This document shows positions 17,049 through 26,973 of a stretch of 39,636 nt of DNA, piece by piece. Position 1 is the stretch's first letter. Each line of letters opens with the position of its first letter. The position numbers and the translations under genes were made by a program. This DNA is from Rhodospirillales bacterium (GTDB taxonomy: Bacteria > Pseudomonadota > Alphaproteobacteria > Rhodospirillales > Magnetospirillaceae), in assembly GCA_014380005.1 (NCBI GenBank), contig JACMKT010000081.1, forward strand, positions 1-39,636, written 5' to 3'. The notes beneath the pieces are model-generated. The model did not search any database and had not been told where the DNA came from. It saw nothing but the letters and a program-made list of their open reading frames with translations.

Positions 17049-19156
17049 GCGCCTCTATCCAGACCCAATTGCTGGCCGCCTATGCGGACGAACACCGCGA
17101 CCATCTGTCCGCCTTGCGTGCCACCTTGGCCGATTTCGAGCATGCGGATTTCGAGGATTCCTACCGCCATGCCCATTCCCTCAAAGGCGCCGCCCGCGCG
17201 GTGGATCTGCCGGTGGTGGTGGACATCGCCCATGTGCTGGAAAGCCTGCTGGAGGCATGGTGGGAGGGCCGTGCAACGGTGGATGACGATGTGCGCCGCC
17301 GGGTTGGCCGGGCGCTGGACGCCATCGAGGATATGTCCGCCTTGGCGCTGGAGGGCCAGCCGGTGCCCGCCACCCATGCCGCGTTGGAGCAATTGAGCGA
17401 AGCGCTGCACCGCCTTGGCGTGGACCTGCCCGTTCCCGCCATGGAAATCCATGTGGTGCGGCCCCACTGCACCCCACTGCCCGTCGTGCCGCCGGTGGTG
17501 ACCTTGCGGGTGGAGGCCGTGGCGGCCCGCCGGCTGGCCGCCACCACCGCCGCCTTGTTGATCGAATTGGAACGCCAGCGCGAGGCCGAACAGGCGTTGT
17601 GGCGGCTGGGGGCGGAACTGGCGGTGCTTGGCCTCAAACAGGGGGATGCCTTGCATGAGGCGTTGGCTGCCCTGCAATCCACCCATGGCGAGGTCATGCG
17701 CGAAATGGCCGAGCGGGATTGGGCGCTGTCGCGCACCGCCGCCGCGCTCAAGGAAGACGTCAACCGCCTGCGCACGGTGGCTGCCGAAGGCCCGCTGGGC
17801 GGGTTCGGCCCCATGGTGCGTGAATTGGCCGCCGAAGAGGGGAAGGAGGTCCGCTTCGACGCCGAGGGTCTGAACGCCCTGGCCGACCGCGATGTGCTCA
17901 GCGCCTTGGCCGAAGCGGTCTTGCATCTGTTGCGCAATGCCATCCATCACGGCATCGAAGGCCGCGCCGAACGGATGGCTGCCGGCAAGGACCCGGTGGG
18001 GCATCTGTCGCTCAGCGTGGCAGCGTCGGGGCCGCGTCTGGAGGTGCGGGTGACCGATGACGGGCGCGGCCTGGACGCCCGCGTGGTGGGGCGCGAGGCG
18101 GCGGCGCGCGGGCTCATGGACCCGGCCCAAGTGGAGCACGCCGATCCCGACCGCCTGCGCCAATTGATCTTCGAGCCCGGCTTCACCACTGCCCATGCTG
18201 TCACCACCACCGCCGGGCGGGGCATGGGAATGTCCATCGTGCGCAAGGTGGTCAACCGCCTGCAAGGCAATGTGGAGCTGAACTCCCAGCCGGGCCAAGG
18301 CACCGAGGTGATGATGTCGGTCCCCGTCACCCTGCTGGCCCAACGTTTGGTGCTGGTGGAGGTCCGCGGTCAGGTGTTCGGCCTGCCGGCGGCCGCCTTG
18401 GTGCGCCTTGCCATGGTCCCTACGGACACCATGGTGCGGGTCGAGGGCCAAGTGCTGGCGGTCATCGACGAATTCGAGGTGCCGTTGGTGGATCTGGGCA
18501 ATTTGCTCAGCCTGCCCGGCAGCATGGAATTAGGCACTGAAGCCAGCGTGGCGGTCATGCGCCATGGCCGCACCCGGCTGGGGCTGGTGGCCGACCGTTT
18601 CCGCGACGTGCGCGATTTGCCGGTGGCCGCCCTGGACTTGCCGCTGACCAATGACAGCCGGCTGGCCGGCACGGTGGTGCTGAAGGATGGCGGGCTCGCC
18701 TTGGTGCTGTCGCCAGTGGGGCTGGCCATGTACGCCACCATTCCCGCCGTCGCCGCTTTTGTTGCCAAGCCTGTGGTGCGCAAGGTGCCTGCCGTGCTGG
18801 TGGTGGACGATTCCATCACCACGCGGACCCTTGAAAGAAGCATCCTGGAGACCCACGGATATCGGGTGATCCTGGCCGTGGATGGCCGCGACGCCATGGA
18901 AAAACTGATTGGAGCAGGAGTAGTCCGGCCCGACATCGTTGTCAGCGATCTGGAGATGCCCCGGCTGGACGGGTTCGGGTTGCTGTCCGCCATCAGAAGC
19001 GATGCCCGCCTGAGATCGTTGCCGGTGATCCTGGTGTCGTCGCGCGATACGCCGGCTGACCGCGAGCGCGGCCTGACGCTGGGGGCCGACGCCTATATTG
19101 TTAAAACGCGCTTCGACCAGGACGATCTGTTGCGTACCATCGAACGGTTGCTGTGA
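17045..19156 (+). CDS. Hybrid CheA histidine kinase with C-terminal receiver (WspE-like)
   Basis: 703 residues from GTG at 17045 (GTGA overlap with the receptor gene). Domains: Hpt with His44 in AHSLKGAA; a Pro-rich linker; helical dimerisation region; CheA-type HATPase (NAIHHGIEGRAER, DDGRGLDARVV, FTTAHAVTTTAGRGMGMSIV); CheW-like regulatory domain (about 435-570); receiver from about 583 with DDS, Asp635 in VSDLEMPRLDG, and Lys in IVKT. The build is that of WspE, where the receiver acts as a phosphate sink or relay. Next gene starts inside its stop codon. Confidence 0.92.
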   Translation: MSASIQTQLLAAYADEHRDHLSALRATLADFEHADFEDSYRHAHSLKGAARAVDLPVVVDIAHVLESLLEAWWEGRATVDDDVRRRVGRALDAIEDMSALALEGQPVPATHAALEQLSEALHRLGVDLPVPAMEIHVVRPHCTPLPVVPPVVTLRVEAVAARRLAATTAALLIELERQREAEQALWRLGAELAVLGLKQGDALHEALAALQSTHGEVMREMAERDWALSRTAAALKEDVNRLRTVAAEGPLGGFGPMVRELAAEEGKEVRFDAEGLNALADRDVLSALAEAVLHLLRNAIHHGIEGRAERMAAGKDPVGHLSLSVAASGPRLEVRVTDDGRGLDARVVGREAAARGLMDPAQVEHADPDRLRQLIFEPGFTTAHAVTTTAGRGMGMSIVRKVVNRLQGNVELNSQPGQGTEVMMSVPVTLLAQRLVLVEVRGQVFGLPAAALVRLAMVPTDTMVRVEGQVLAVIDEFEVPLVDLGNLLSLPGSMELGTEASVAVMRHGRTRLGLVADRFRDVRDLPVAALDLPLTNDSRLAGTVVLKDGGLALVLSPVGLAMYATIPAVAAFVAKPVVRKVPAVLVVDDSITTRTLERSILETHGYRVILAVDGRDAMEKLIGAGVVRPDIVVSDLEMPRLDGFGLLSAIRSDARLRSLPVILVSSRDTPADRERGLTLGADAYIVKTRFDQDDLLRTIERLL

Positions 19157-20214
19157 TGCCGAGAGACAGAGTCAAGGTGCTCATCGTCGAAGATTCGCCG
19201 GTGGTGCAGCGGTTATTGGAGCATGTCATTAACGATGACCCCCGCCTGCATGTGGTGGGGTTCGCCATTGATGCCATGGAGGCCATGCGCATGATCCGGC
19301 TGCTGGAACCGGACATCGTCACCATGGATATCAGGCTGCCGCGCATGAACGGCTTCGAGGCCACGCGGTGGATCATGCGCGAGCATCCCATGCCCATCGT
19401 GGTGGTGGCGTCCAATGTGGACGACAAGGCGCTGGATATTTCCATGAATGCCTTGCGCGCCGGGGCGTTGTCGGTGGTGGCAAAGCCCTCGGGCCTGTCC
19501 CATGACGAATATCAGGCCATGGCAAGCCAGCTATGCACCCAATTGGTCATCATGAGCCAAATCAAGGTGGTGCGACAGCGCGTGGAGCCCAAGCTGTGCA
19601 ACATTCCCATGGTCTCAGGCCCCCCATGTGCGGCGGAACTGGTGGCCATGGTCGCCTCCACCGGGGGGCCCGGTGCCCTGTCGCGCATTCTGGGGGGGCT
19701 GCCCAAAGATTTCCCCGTGCCGGTGACCTTGGTGCAGCATTTCGGCGCCCCCTTCATCGCCGGCTTCGCCCATTGGCTGGGTACGGTGTCGGCCTTGCCG
19801 GTATCGCTGGCCTGCGACCACGACCGCCTGATCCAGGGCCATGTGCATGTCGCGCCGGGCGATGCCCACCTGACCGTGGCCGAGGGCTATTTGCGGCTGG
19901 AACACGGGCCGCCGGTGCAGGGGCAGCGGCCCTCGGGTGACGTGCTGTTCGACAGTGTCGCCGCCAGCTACGGCAACCGCGCCATCGGCGTGCTGCTGAC
20001 CGGCATGGGCGAGGACGGCGCCCGTGGCCTTGAAGCCCTGCGCAGGACCGGCGCCCTCACCATCGCCGAGTCCAAATCCACGGCGGTGATCTGGGGGATG
20101 CCGGGGGCGGCGGTGGCACGGGGCGCGGTGGTGGAGGAACAGCCGGTGGATTGCATCGCCATGCGGCTGTGCCAATTGACCGCGCGGGCCAGCCGCCGGG
20201 AAGTCTCGTCATGA
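19153..20214 (+). CDS. CheB-type receptor methylesterase (WspF-like)
   Basis: Start is either GTG at 19153 or the ATG at 19156 directly after it (352 residues from the ATG); both overlap the CheA stop. Receiver domain with Asp58 in VTMDIRLPRMNG and Lys110 in AKPS, then a catalytic esterase domain with Ser168 in ASTGGP, His195 in VQHFGAPF and Asp287 in GMGEDGA. It removes methyl groups from the receptor in response to phosphorylation, opposing the CheR-TPR. All key residues are present. A CheD gene is not found in the window. Confidence 0.92.
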   Translation: MMPRDRVKVLIVEDSPVVQRLLEHVINDDPRLHVVGFAIDAMEAMRMIRLLEPDIVTMDIRLPRMNGFEATRWIMREHPMPIVVVASNVDDKALDISMNALRAGALSVVAKPSGLSHDEYQAMASQLCTQLVIMSQIKVVRQRVEPKLCNIPMVSGPPCAAELVAMVASTGGPGALSRILGGLPKDFPVPVTLVQHFGAPFIAGFAHWLGTVSALPVSLACDHDRLIQGHVHVAPGDAHLTVAEGYLRLEHGPPVQGQRPSGDVLFDSVAASYGNRAIGVLLTGMGEDGARGLEALRRTGALTIAESKSTAVIWGMPGAAVARGAVVEEQPVDCIAMRLCQLTARASRREVSS

Positions 20215-20918
20215 TTCCGCGTGTCCGCGTCCTGGTGGCGGCGGGATCGGGCACGTTGGGTCTGCGGCTGCGGTTGATGCTGGAAGCCGAGGGCGCCGAG
20301 GTCTCCATGGTCACCGACATGATGGCCGGCGTGGCCGCCGCCGAAATCCAATTGGTGGTGGCGACGCCCAGTCAAATTGCCGTGGCCGGCGGTCTCGCCC
20401 CCGGCGCAACGGTGCTGGAAATCGACGAGCGCGAAGAATGGGACGTGGTGCGCAGCCGCCTTGCCGCCGCCCTCAACCCCCAATCGGGCCAATTATCCGA
20501 GGCCGAGCAGTTGAACGCCGCCTTGGCGCGGGCACGTATCCTGCTGGTGGACGACAGCGCCACCTACCGGGAATTCCTGCGGTTGGAGCTGACCCGGCTG
20601 GGTGCCCAGATCACGGTTTGCTCCAATGCCGAGGCCGCCCTGACCCGGTTGAGCGAAGGCGAGTGGGATTGCATGTTGGTGGATCTGGTCATGCCCGGCG
20701 TGGACGGTGCTGAATTGTGCGGCCGGGCGGCGCGGCTGCGGCGCGATAGCGGCAAGACTTTCGTCCTTGGCGTGCTGTCCAGCCGCGAGGGCAAGGCCGA
20801 TCTGATCCGCTCGCTTGAGGCCGGAGCAGACGTGTTCATGGGCAAATCCCTGGATAACGCCCTGTTCCGCGCCAAGCTGGGTGCCGCATTGCGACGTAAT
20901 TTTTTGGGCACTAAATGA
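20211..20918 (+). CDS. Double-receiver protein: pseudo-REC plus REC, likely system output
   Basis: 235 residues from ATG at 20211 (ATGA overlap with CheB). Residues 1-90 look like a receiver fold (VRVLVAAGSGTLGLRLRLMLEAEGAEV, then VVRSRLAAALN) but lack the phospho-acceptor Asp and acidic pair. Residues 108-225 form a full receiver: DDS, Asp158 in LVDLVMPGVDG, Ser in GVLSSR, Lys212 in MGKS. No GGDEF, DNA-binding or other effector domain follows. It takes the operon position that the diguanylate cyclase WspR has in Wsp, but the output here must be through protein contact. Last gene of the coupled operon. Confidence 0.78.
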   Translation: MIPRVRVLVAAGSGTLGLRLRLMLEAEGAEVSMVTDMMAGVAAAEIQLVVATPSQIAVAGGLAPGATVLEIDEREEWDVVRSRLAAALNPQSGQLSEAEQLNAALARARILLVDDSATYREFLRLELTRLGAQITVCSNAEAALTRLSEGEWDCMLVDLVMPGVDGAELCGRAARLRRDSGKTFVLGVLSSREGKADLIRSLEAGADVFMGKSLDNALFRAKLGAALRRNFLGTK

Positions 20919-21002
20919 GTTGCCTCTCTTGTTGAATAGGGAAGCGCATTAGGGTAGAGGCCATTCGATCGGGTTACGCCAGCCAGCGCGTGGCGCTATC
21001 TA

Positions 21003-22451
21003 ATGTTCATGATGAAGCCTCAGCGTCGAGCCTTGGATGCGGCGTCCCTGGCTGCCGTGGGATTATGCCGCACCTCGCAGACCCCGTGCATGGTTCTGGC
21101 CGTGCCTGGGCTGGAGCCCTTGGGGCAGAGCCCGCTTACGTCCATGATCAGGCCGCTATCGGCTCGTGGAGATTGGGGGCAGGTGGCGGGTGCCCTGGAA
21201 GAGGTGGGGCGCTCGGGCATTCCCGCCGAAATGCCCTTGGCCGGGGACGGAATCCTGTACTGCGCCCCGGTGGTGGGTGAGGACGGCATCGAGGCGGTCA
21301 CGGTGTGGCTGCAGAACCCCCGTCTGGCCGATGAGGAGGTCCGCGCCGCCCAATCCGCCGTGGCGGCCAAATCGCGCTTCCTGGCCGCCGCCAGCCACGA
21401 TCTGCGCCAACCTTTCCAGGCCATGCGCTTTTTCCATTCGGTATTGGCCAGCCACGTCACCGATGAAACCGGCCTGCGGGCCTCGGACATGCTGGAGCGG
21501 GCGTTGACGTCGGGCGAGCAATTGCTCAACGCCCTGTTGGACATCTCGACCCTGGATGCCGGCACGGTCGAGGTGCGCTGCAAGCATTTCGATTTGGCCG
21601 AGTTGGTGGAAAGTCTGGCGGCTGAATTCCGCCCCGAGGCCCAGGCTAAGAACCTGTCCTTCCGGGTCTGCGGCCCCGGCGTCATGGTCGATAGCGATCC
21701 TTTGCTGGTGGAACGCATCCTGCGTAACATCCTGGCAAACGCCGTGCGCTTTACCCGCCAAGGCGGTGTGCTGATGGGCGTTCGCCGACGCGGCGGCATG
21801 GCGCGGCTGGAGGTGTGGGACACTGGATTCGGAATCCCCGAAGATCAGGTGGTGGAAATCTTCGAAGAGTTCCACCAATTAGATAATCCTGGACGAGACC
21901 GCAGTTGCGGGTTGGGTTTGGGGCTGGCGATCGTACAGAGATTGGCAAAACTTCTTGGAATGCCCATAGAGGTCCATTCCCGTTTGGGTCGCGGTTCTGT
22001 ATTCTCGGTGACGCTCCCCTTGGTTGATTTGCCAAGTGAGGGCTCTTCGGATGCCACTGGGGAGAAGCCCATGGACGTGCAATCTCGGACCGTTCTCGTC
22101 GTCGAAGACGACGCGATGGTTCTAATGGGGCTCCAGATGATTCTGGAAACCTGGGGTCTGACGGTGCTGCCGGCAGAGGACATGGCCCAGGTGCTGCAAT
22201 GCCTTGATCAGGCCAAGCCCGACCTCATCTTGTCGGATTTGCGCCTGCGGGCGGGATTGACCGGTTTCGAGGTGGTGGAACGCGTCCGCGCCATGCTGGG
22301 CGACCAAATCCCCGCCATCATCCTGACCGGCGAAACCGGCAAGGCTGAACTGGCCGAGGGGCAACGCCGCAACCTGACTTTCCTGCACAAGCCCATTCAG
22401 GCCGAACCGTTGAAGGCGGCGATTGCCCGCGCGACCGAAGCGGGCGTCTAG
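21003..22451 (+). CDS. Soluble hybrid histidine kinase (HisKA-HATPase-REC)
   Basis: 482 residues from ATG at 21003; no clear ribosome site, so the start is uncertain (an ATG at 21009 is also in frame). The first 110 residues are a probable small sensor domain of unknown type. HisKA has His132 in [10 protein letters not shown], typical of the ASHDLRQP kinase group. HATPase shows [19 protein letters not shown] and [12 protein letters not shown]. The C-terminal receiver (from about 365) has VVEDDAMV, Asp in ILSDLRL and LHKP. No membrane segment. It follows the chemosensory operon after an 84-bp gap and may feed the same receiver-only output. Convergent with the soluble MCP gene, overlapping by four bases. 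Confidence 0.88.
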   Translation: MFMMKPQRRALDAASLAAVGLCRTSQTPCMVLAVPGLEPLGQSPLTSMIRPLSARGDWGQVAGALEEVGRSGIPAEMPLAGDGILYCAPVVGEDGIEAVTVWLQNPRLADEEVRAAQSAVAAKSRFLAAASHDLRQPFQAMRFFHSVLASHVTDETGLRASDMLERALTSGEQLLNALLDISTLDAGTVEVRCKHFDLAELVESLAAEFRPEAQAKNLSFRVCGPGVMVDSDPLLVERILRNILANAVRFTRQGGVLMGVRRRGGMARLEVWDTGFGIPEDQVVEIFEEFHQLDNPGRDRSCGLGLGLAIVQRLAKLLGMPIEVHSRLGRGSVFSVTLPLVDLPSEGSSDATGEKPMDVQSRTVLVVEDDAMVLMGLQMILETWGLTVLPAEDMAQVLQCLDQAKPDLILSDLRLRAGLTGFEVVERVRAMLGDQIPAIILTGETGKAELAEGQRRNLTFLHKPIQAEPLKAAIARATEAGV

Positions 22452-23875
22452 ACGATCTTATATCCGATCCGCAAGCCGCCCCAATGGCGCCCCCCGACCA
22501 CGATGGGGGCGGACATGTCCTTCATCATGGCGTATTGCCCGCCGCCCATGTCACGGCGATAGGTTTGCAGCAGGAAGGGTTGGGTGTTGCGGCCGGCGCT
22601 CAGGCCGGTGCGGTCGTTGAAGATGCGGCGGTTGCGGCAATTGGCGTTGTTCCACACCGGGTCCATGCCCTGGGGCTGCGAGAATTTCCGGTTATGGGTG
22701 GGCAGGAAGCCGTTGCGGTCCACCGCGGCGCAGAAGGTGATGCGCGGGTCCGAGGCCAGGATGGCCTCCTGGATTTCGGGCAGCACCTGATCGGTGAAGC
22801 TGACGAAGCGGGTCATGTGCTGTTCGGGGTTCGACCTCGCAACCGGTTGGTACTTGTCGTCGAACAGATCGGCCATAGTGATGCGGCCCGAGGACGTCGC
22901 CTGGGCGAAGATGGTGGCAATCTGTGCGGCGGCGGTCTGGGCCTTTTCGATGAAGGCGGTGTCGCCGGTGCGGTAGCCCGATTGGGCGATGAAGCCCATC
23001 AATTTCTCGGAATGATCCAGCAGCGAGACGATGCGCTGGTCGGCCCGGCGCAGGGACTCGCTGGTCATGGAGATGCCTTCGAAGAACTTGTCGATCTCGC
23101 CGATGACGTCCGAACATTGGTTCAGCGAGGTCGAGGCCGCCACCGAAATGTCGCCCACGCGGGATTCGACCGTATCGATGGCTTGGCCGAACACGGCCAC
23201 CGCATTGTTGATGACGCCCACGCCGGCATTGACCGAATCGGCCATCTGCAAGGTGTCGGTGGAGGTGTTGATCAAATCGGTGACCGAGACCGACAGCTTG
23301 CCCACGGTCTGGTCGATGCCGTCGGTGACGTCGCCGGTTTGGCGGGCCAGCCCCTTGACCTCGGTGGCGACCACGGCGAAACCCTTGCCAGCCTCGCCGG
23401 CGCGGGCCGCTTCGATGGTGGCGTTCAGGGCCAGCAGATTGGTCTGGCGGGCGATCTTCTGGATGTCGCGCGACATGGAGCGCACATCGCCCAGCGCACC
23501 GTCCAATTCCTCCAGCCGCTGTTCGATGCCCTGGACTGCGCCGACCAAGCGGTTGATGTCGCCCAAGGCGGCGTCGATGGTGCGCAGGCTGTCATTGGAT
23601 TGGCGCCCGGCCTGGGCGGTGACGTCGCGGGTTTCGCGTCCGGCGGAATCGATGCTGCGGATCGCCTCGGCCATGGTGTGGGCGATGCTCTTCAGATGGG
23701 CGAACAGGTCTTCCTGATGTTTGACGAACTTGGACAGCCCCTCGATGGTGCCGGCGATGTCGGCCACTTCCAGGCTTAGGCTCTCGATCTTCTCCAGCAT
23801 CTCTCCGGCGAAAAGATCTGCCTTGTGGTTCTCCGGGCTTGTGGCCGGAATCATGGCGCCATCGATATTCGGCAT
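22448..23875 (-). CDS. Soluble methyl-accepting protein with C-terminal sensor domain
   Basis: 475 residues from ATG at 23875, which has AGGGAGG upstream; an upstream in-frame reading to 23941 has no support. There are no membrane segments. The signalling hairpin comes first, with the tip [20 protein letters not shown] followed by [19 protein letters not shown], fully canonical. After about residue 330 a sensor domain follows ([57 protein letters not shown]), resembling the Cache-like modules found C-terminal in some cytoplasmic receptors. It has a different tip from the operon receptor and so probably serves another CheA. Confidence 0.85.
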   Translation of the reverse strand: MPNIDGAMIPATSPENHKADLFAGEMLEKIESLSLEVADIAGTIEGLSKFVKHQEDLFAHLKSIAHTMAEAIRSIDSAGRETRDVTAQAGRQSNDSLRTIDAALGDINRLVGAVQGIEQRLEELDGALGDVRSMSRDIQKIARQTNLLALNATIEAARAGEAGKGFAVVATEVKGLARQTGDVTDGIDQTVGKLSVSVTDLINTSTDTLQMADSVNAGVGVINNAVAVFGQAIDTVESRVGDISVAASTSLNQCSDVIGEIDKFFEGISMTSESLRRADQRIVSLLDHSEKLMGFIAQSGYRTGDTAFIEKAQTAAAQIATIFAQATSSGRITMADLFDDKYQPVARSNPEQHMTRFVSFTDQVLPEIQEAILASDPRITFCAAVDRNGFLPTHNRKFSQPQGMDPVWNNANCRNRRIFNDRTGLSAGRNTQPFLLQTYRRDMGGGQYAMMKDMSAPIVVGGRHWGGLRIGYKIV

Positions 23876-23943
23876 CCTGCCCTCCCTGGAGGCATATTTT
23901 ATTCTTAATCTAGTTGGGGCGGTTTTCCCGTCCTCGGTCATTC

Positions 23944-23972
23944 ACTTAAACAAACAAGAGGAAGCCGGTCAA
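23944..23972 (-). promoter_or_regulatory. Possible sigma-70-type promoter for the soluble MCP
   Basis: On the minus strand TTGACC (complement of 23967-23972) is followed after 17 bases by TTAAGT (complement of 23944-23949). The -35 is good, the -10 is weak. The leader down to the ATG at 23875 is about 65 bases and AT-rich, unlike the surroundings. Confidence 0.3.
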
Positions 23973-24021
23973 TCCTAACCAGGGCACTGAGCCAAGTTAT
24001 CGAGGCAAAGTTAAAGCACGG

Positions 24022-24243
24022 TTATTTATCGGTTTTATAGCGGATTTCGATGGCGGCTAATCTTTCTGCCAGCGCGTTACGCACCTGTTCCACATCGCAA
24101 CCCATGAGCGCGGCGTCTTCCAGGAAGTCAAGCGCCACCGCTTCGAACTCGATCAGGTTCTGCTCAAGCACCTTCAGCTTTTCCAGGCAGCCGACCGGTT
24201 CACCCTCGGGCGTCCGCCAAGCATGGGACGGGCGGGAAGACAT
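24022..24243 (-). CDS. Small hypothetical protein, 73 residues
   Basis: Begins at ATG 24243 with CGAGG about a dozen bases upstream; a longer frame to 24312 is unsupported. Sequence is helical and acidic (CLEKLKVLEQNLIEFEAVALDFLED, then CDVEQVRNALAERLAAIEIRY), likely a short coiled coil with two cysteines. No family recognised. Codon use and composition match neighbours, so it is probably real. Confidence 0.5.
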   Translation of the reverse strand: MSSRPSHAWRTPEGEPVGCLEKLKVLEQNLIEFEAVALDFLEDAALMGCDVEQVRNALAERLAAIEIRYKTDK

Positions 24244-24328
24244 GGGAAACAAACCTCGATAAAAGCGGGACGGCGGATAGTTTGCACCATCCGCCGTCCC
24301 GTGCGCACGCATAAAGTATAGAGACTGG

Positions 24329-24544
24329 TCACACCGGACGGTCCCGGCTGGTGCGGAACGCTTCGGCGGCCTCGGTGGCGGAAAGGTGGGATTCCTGGGC
24401 GCCGATCAATTGGTTGGGGCTGGGCGGCTCGGGTACTGGGCTGCTTTGCCGGATCCTGCCGCCGAATCGTCCCGCCATGGCGCGGGCAACCAGCAATCCC
24501 GCTCCCATGGCCGCCAAGCCGATGGCCGCATTCGACAATCTCAT
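24329..24544 (-). CDS. Small single-helix membrane protein, 71 residues
   Basis: ATG at 24544 is preceded by a perfect AAGGAGG. Residues about 5-22 (NAAIGLAAMGAGLLVARA) form a hydrophobic segment, followed by a basic stretch (GRFGGRIR) and a polar, Pro-rich tail. This suggests an inner-membrane anchor with a cytoplasmic tail. No family recognised. Confidence 0.55.
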   Translation of the reverse strand: MRLSNAAIGLAAMGAGLLVARAMAGRFGGRIRQSSPVPEPPSPNQLIGAQESHLSATEAAEAFRTSRDRPV

Positions 24545-24653
24545 GATGTCCTCCTTGTGCTGGGTCCAGGACCAGAACAGCATCGGTGCGCCGGCAGTTC
24601 CCCAATGCGCACAGATGCTGATAGAATGACGGCTGAGAGTGGAGGAGGCGTCG

Positions 24654-24830
24654 TTGAGTGGCTGGGGCTGTGTGCACGAATCCGAGGGAAACTGCACGCG
24701 GGTGGCCGGGCGTCCCTGTGATCCGGGCATGAAGGGCTGCGTGCTGGCCGGGCGCTTCCGCTTTTCCAACGAGGCCAAGAACCGCCCGCCACCGCCCATA
24801 AAGCCGGATTCGCCCGACGAGCCGGCCTGA
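24654..24830 (+). CDS. Small four-cysteine protein, 58 residues
   Basis: Most likely starts at TTG 24654, since GGAGGAGG lies just upstream; GTG 24639 is an in-frame alternative. Four cysteines (GCVHESEG, NCTRV, PCDPGMKGCV) occupy the first half, and a Pro-rich tail follows. The cysteine spacing could bind a metal or form disulfides, but no signal peptide is visible. Family not recognised. The strong ribosome site and cysteine pattern support a real gene. Confidence 0.5.
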   Translation: MSGWGCVHESEGNCTRVAGRPCDPGMKGCVLAGRFRFSNEAKNRPPPPIKPDSPDEPA

Positions 24831-26897
<2,067 letters not shown>

Positions 26898-26907
26898 CTC
26901 CGCCTTA

Positions 26908-26943
26908 GCAGACCGCCCACTCCTTCGGGGGTGGGCGGTCTGC
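26908..26943 (+). terminator. Strong hairpin with UUCG tetraloop between substrate and exporter genes
   Basis: GCAGACCGCCCAC (26908-26920) pairs with GTGGGCGGTCTGC (26931-26943). The intervening bases extend the stem by a T-G wobble and two C-G pairs around a TTCG loop, giving a 16-bp stem. No T-run follows, so it may stop transcription only partly or protect the upstream mRNA from 3' decay. Either effect would give more substrate than exporter. Confidence 0.7.
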
Positions 26944-26973
26944 GCCTGCTTCACGGAAGACAAGAGGTGCCCC

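Noticed and set aside
16676-18451. 591-residue antisense frame across MCP and CheA
   Set aside because: Shadow frame; translation is His/Gly/Gln-rich and unlike any family.
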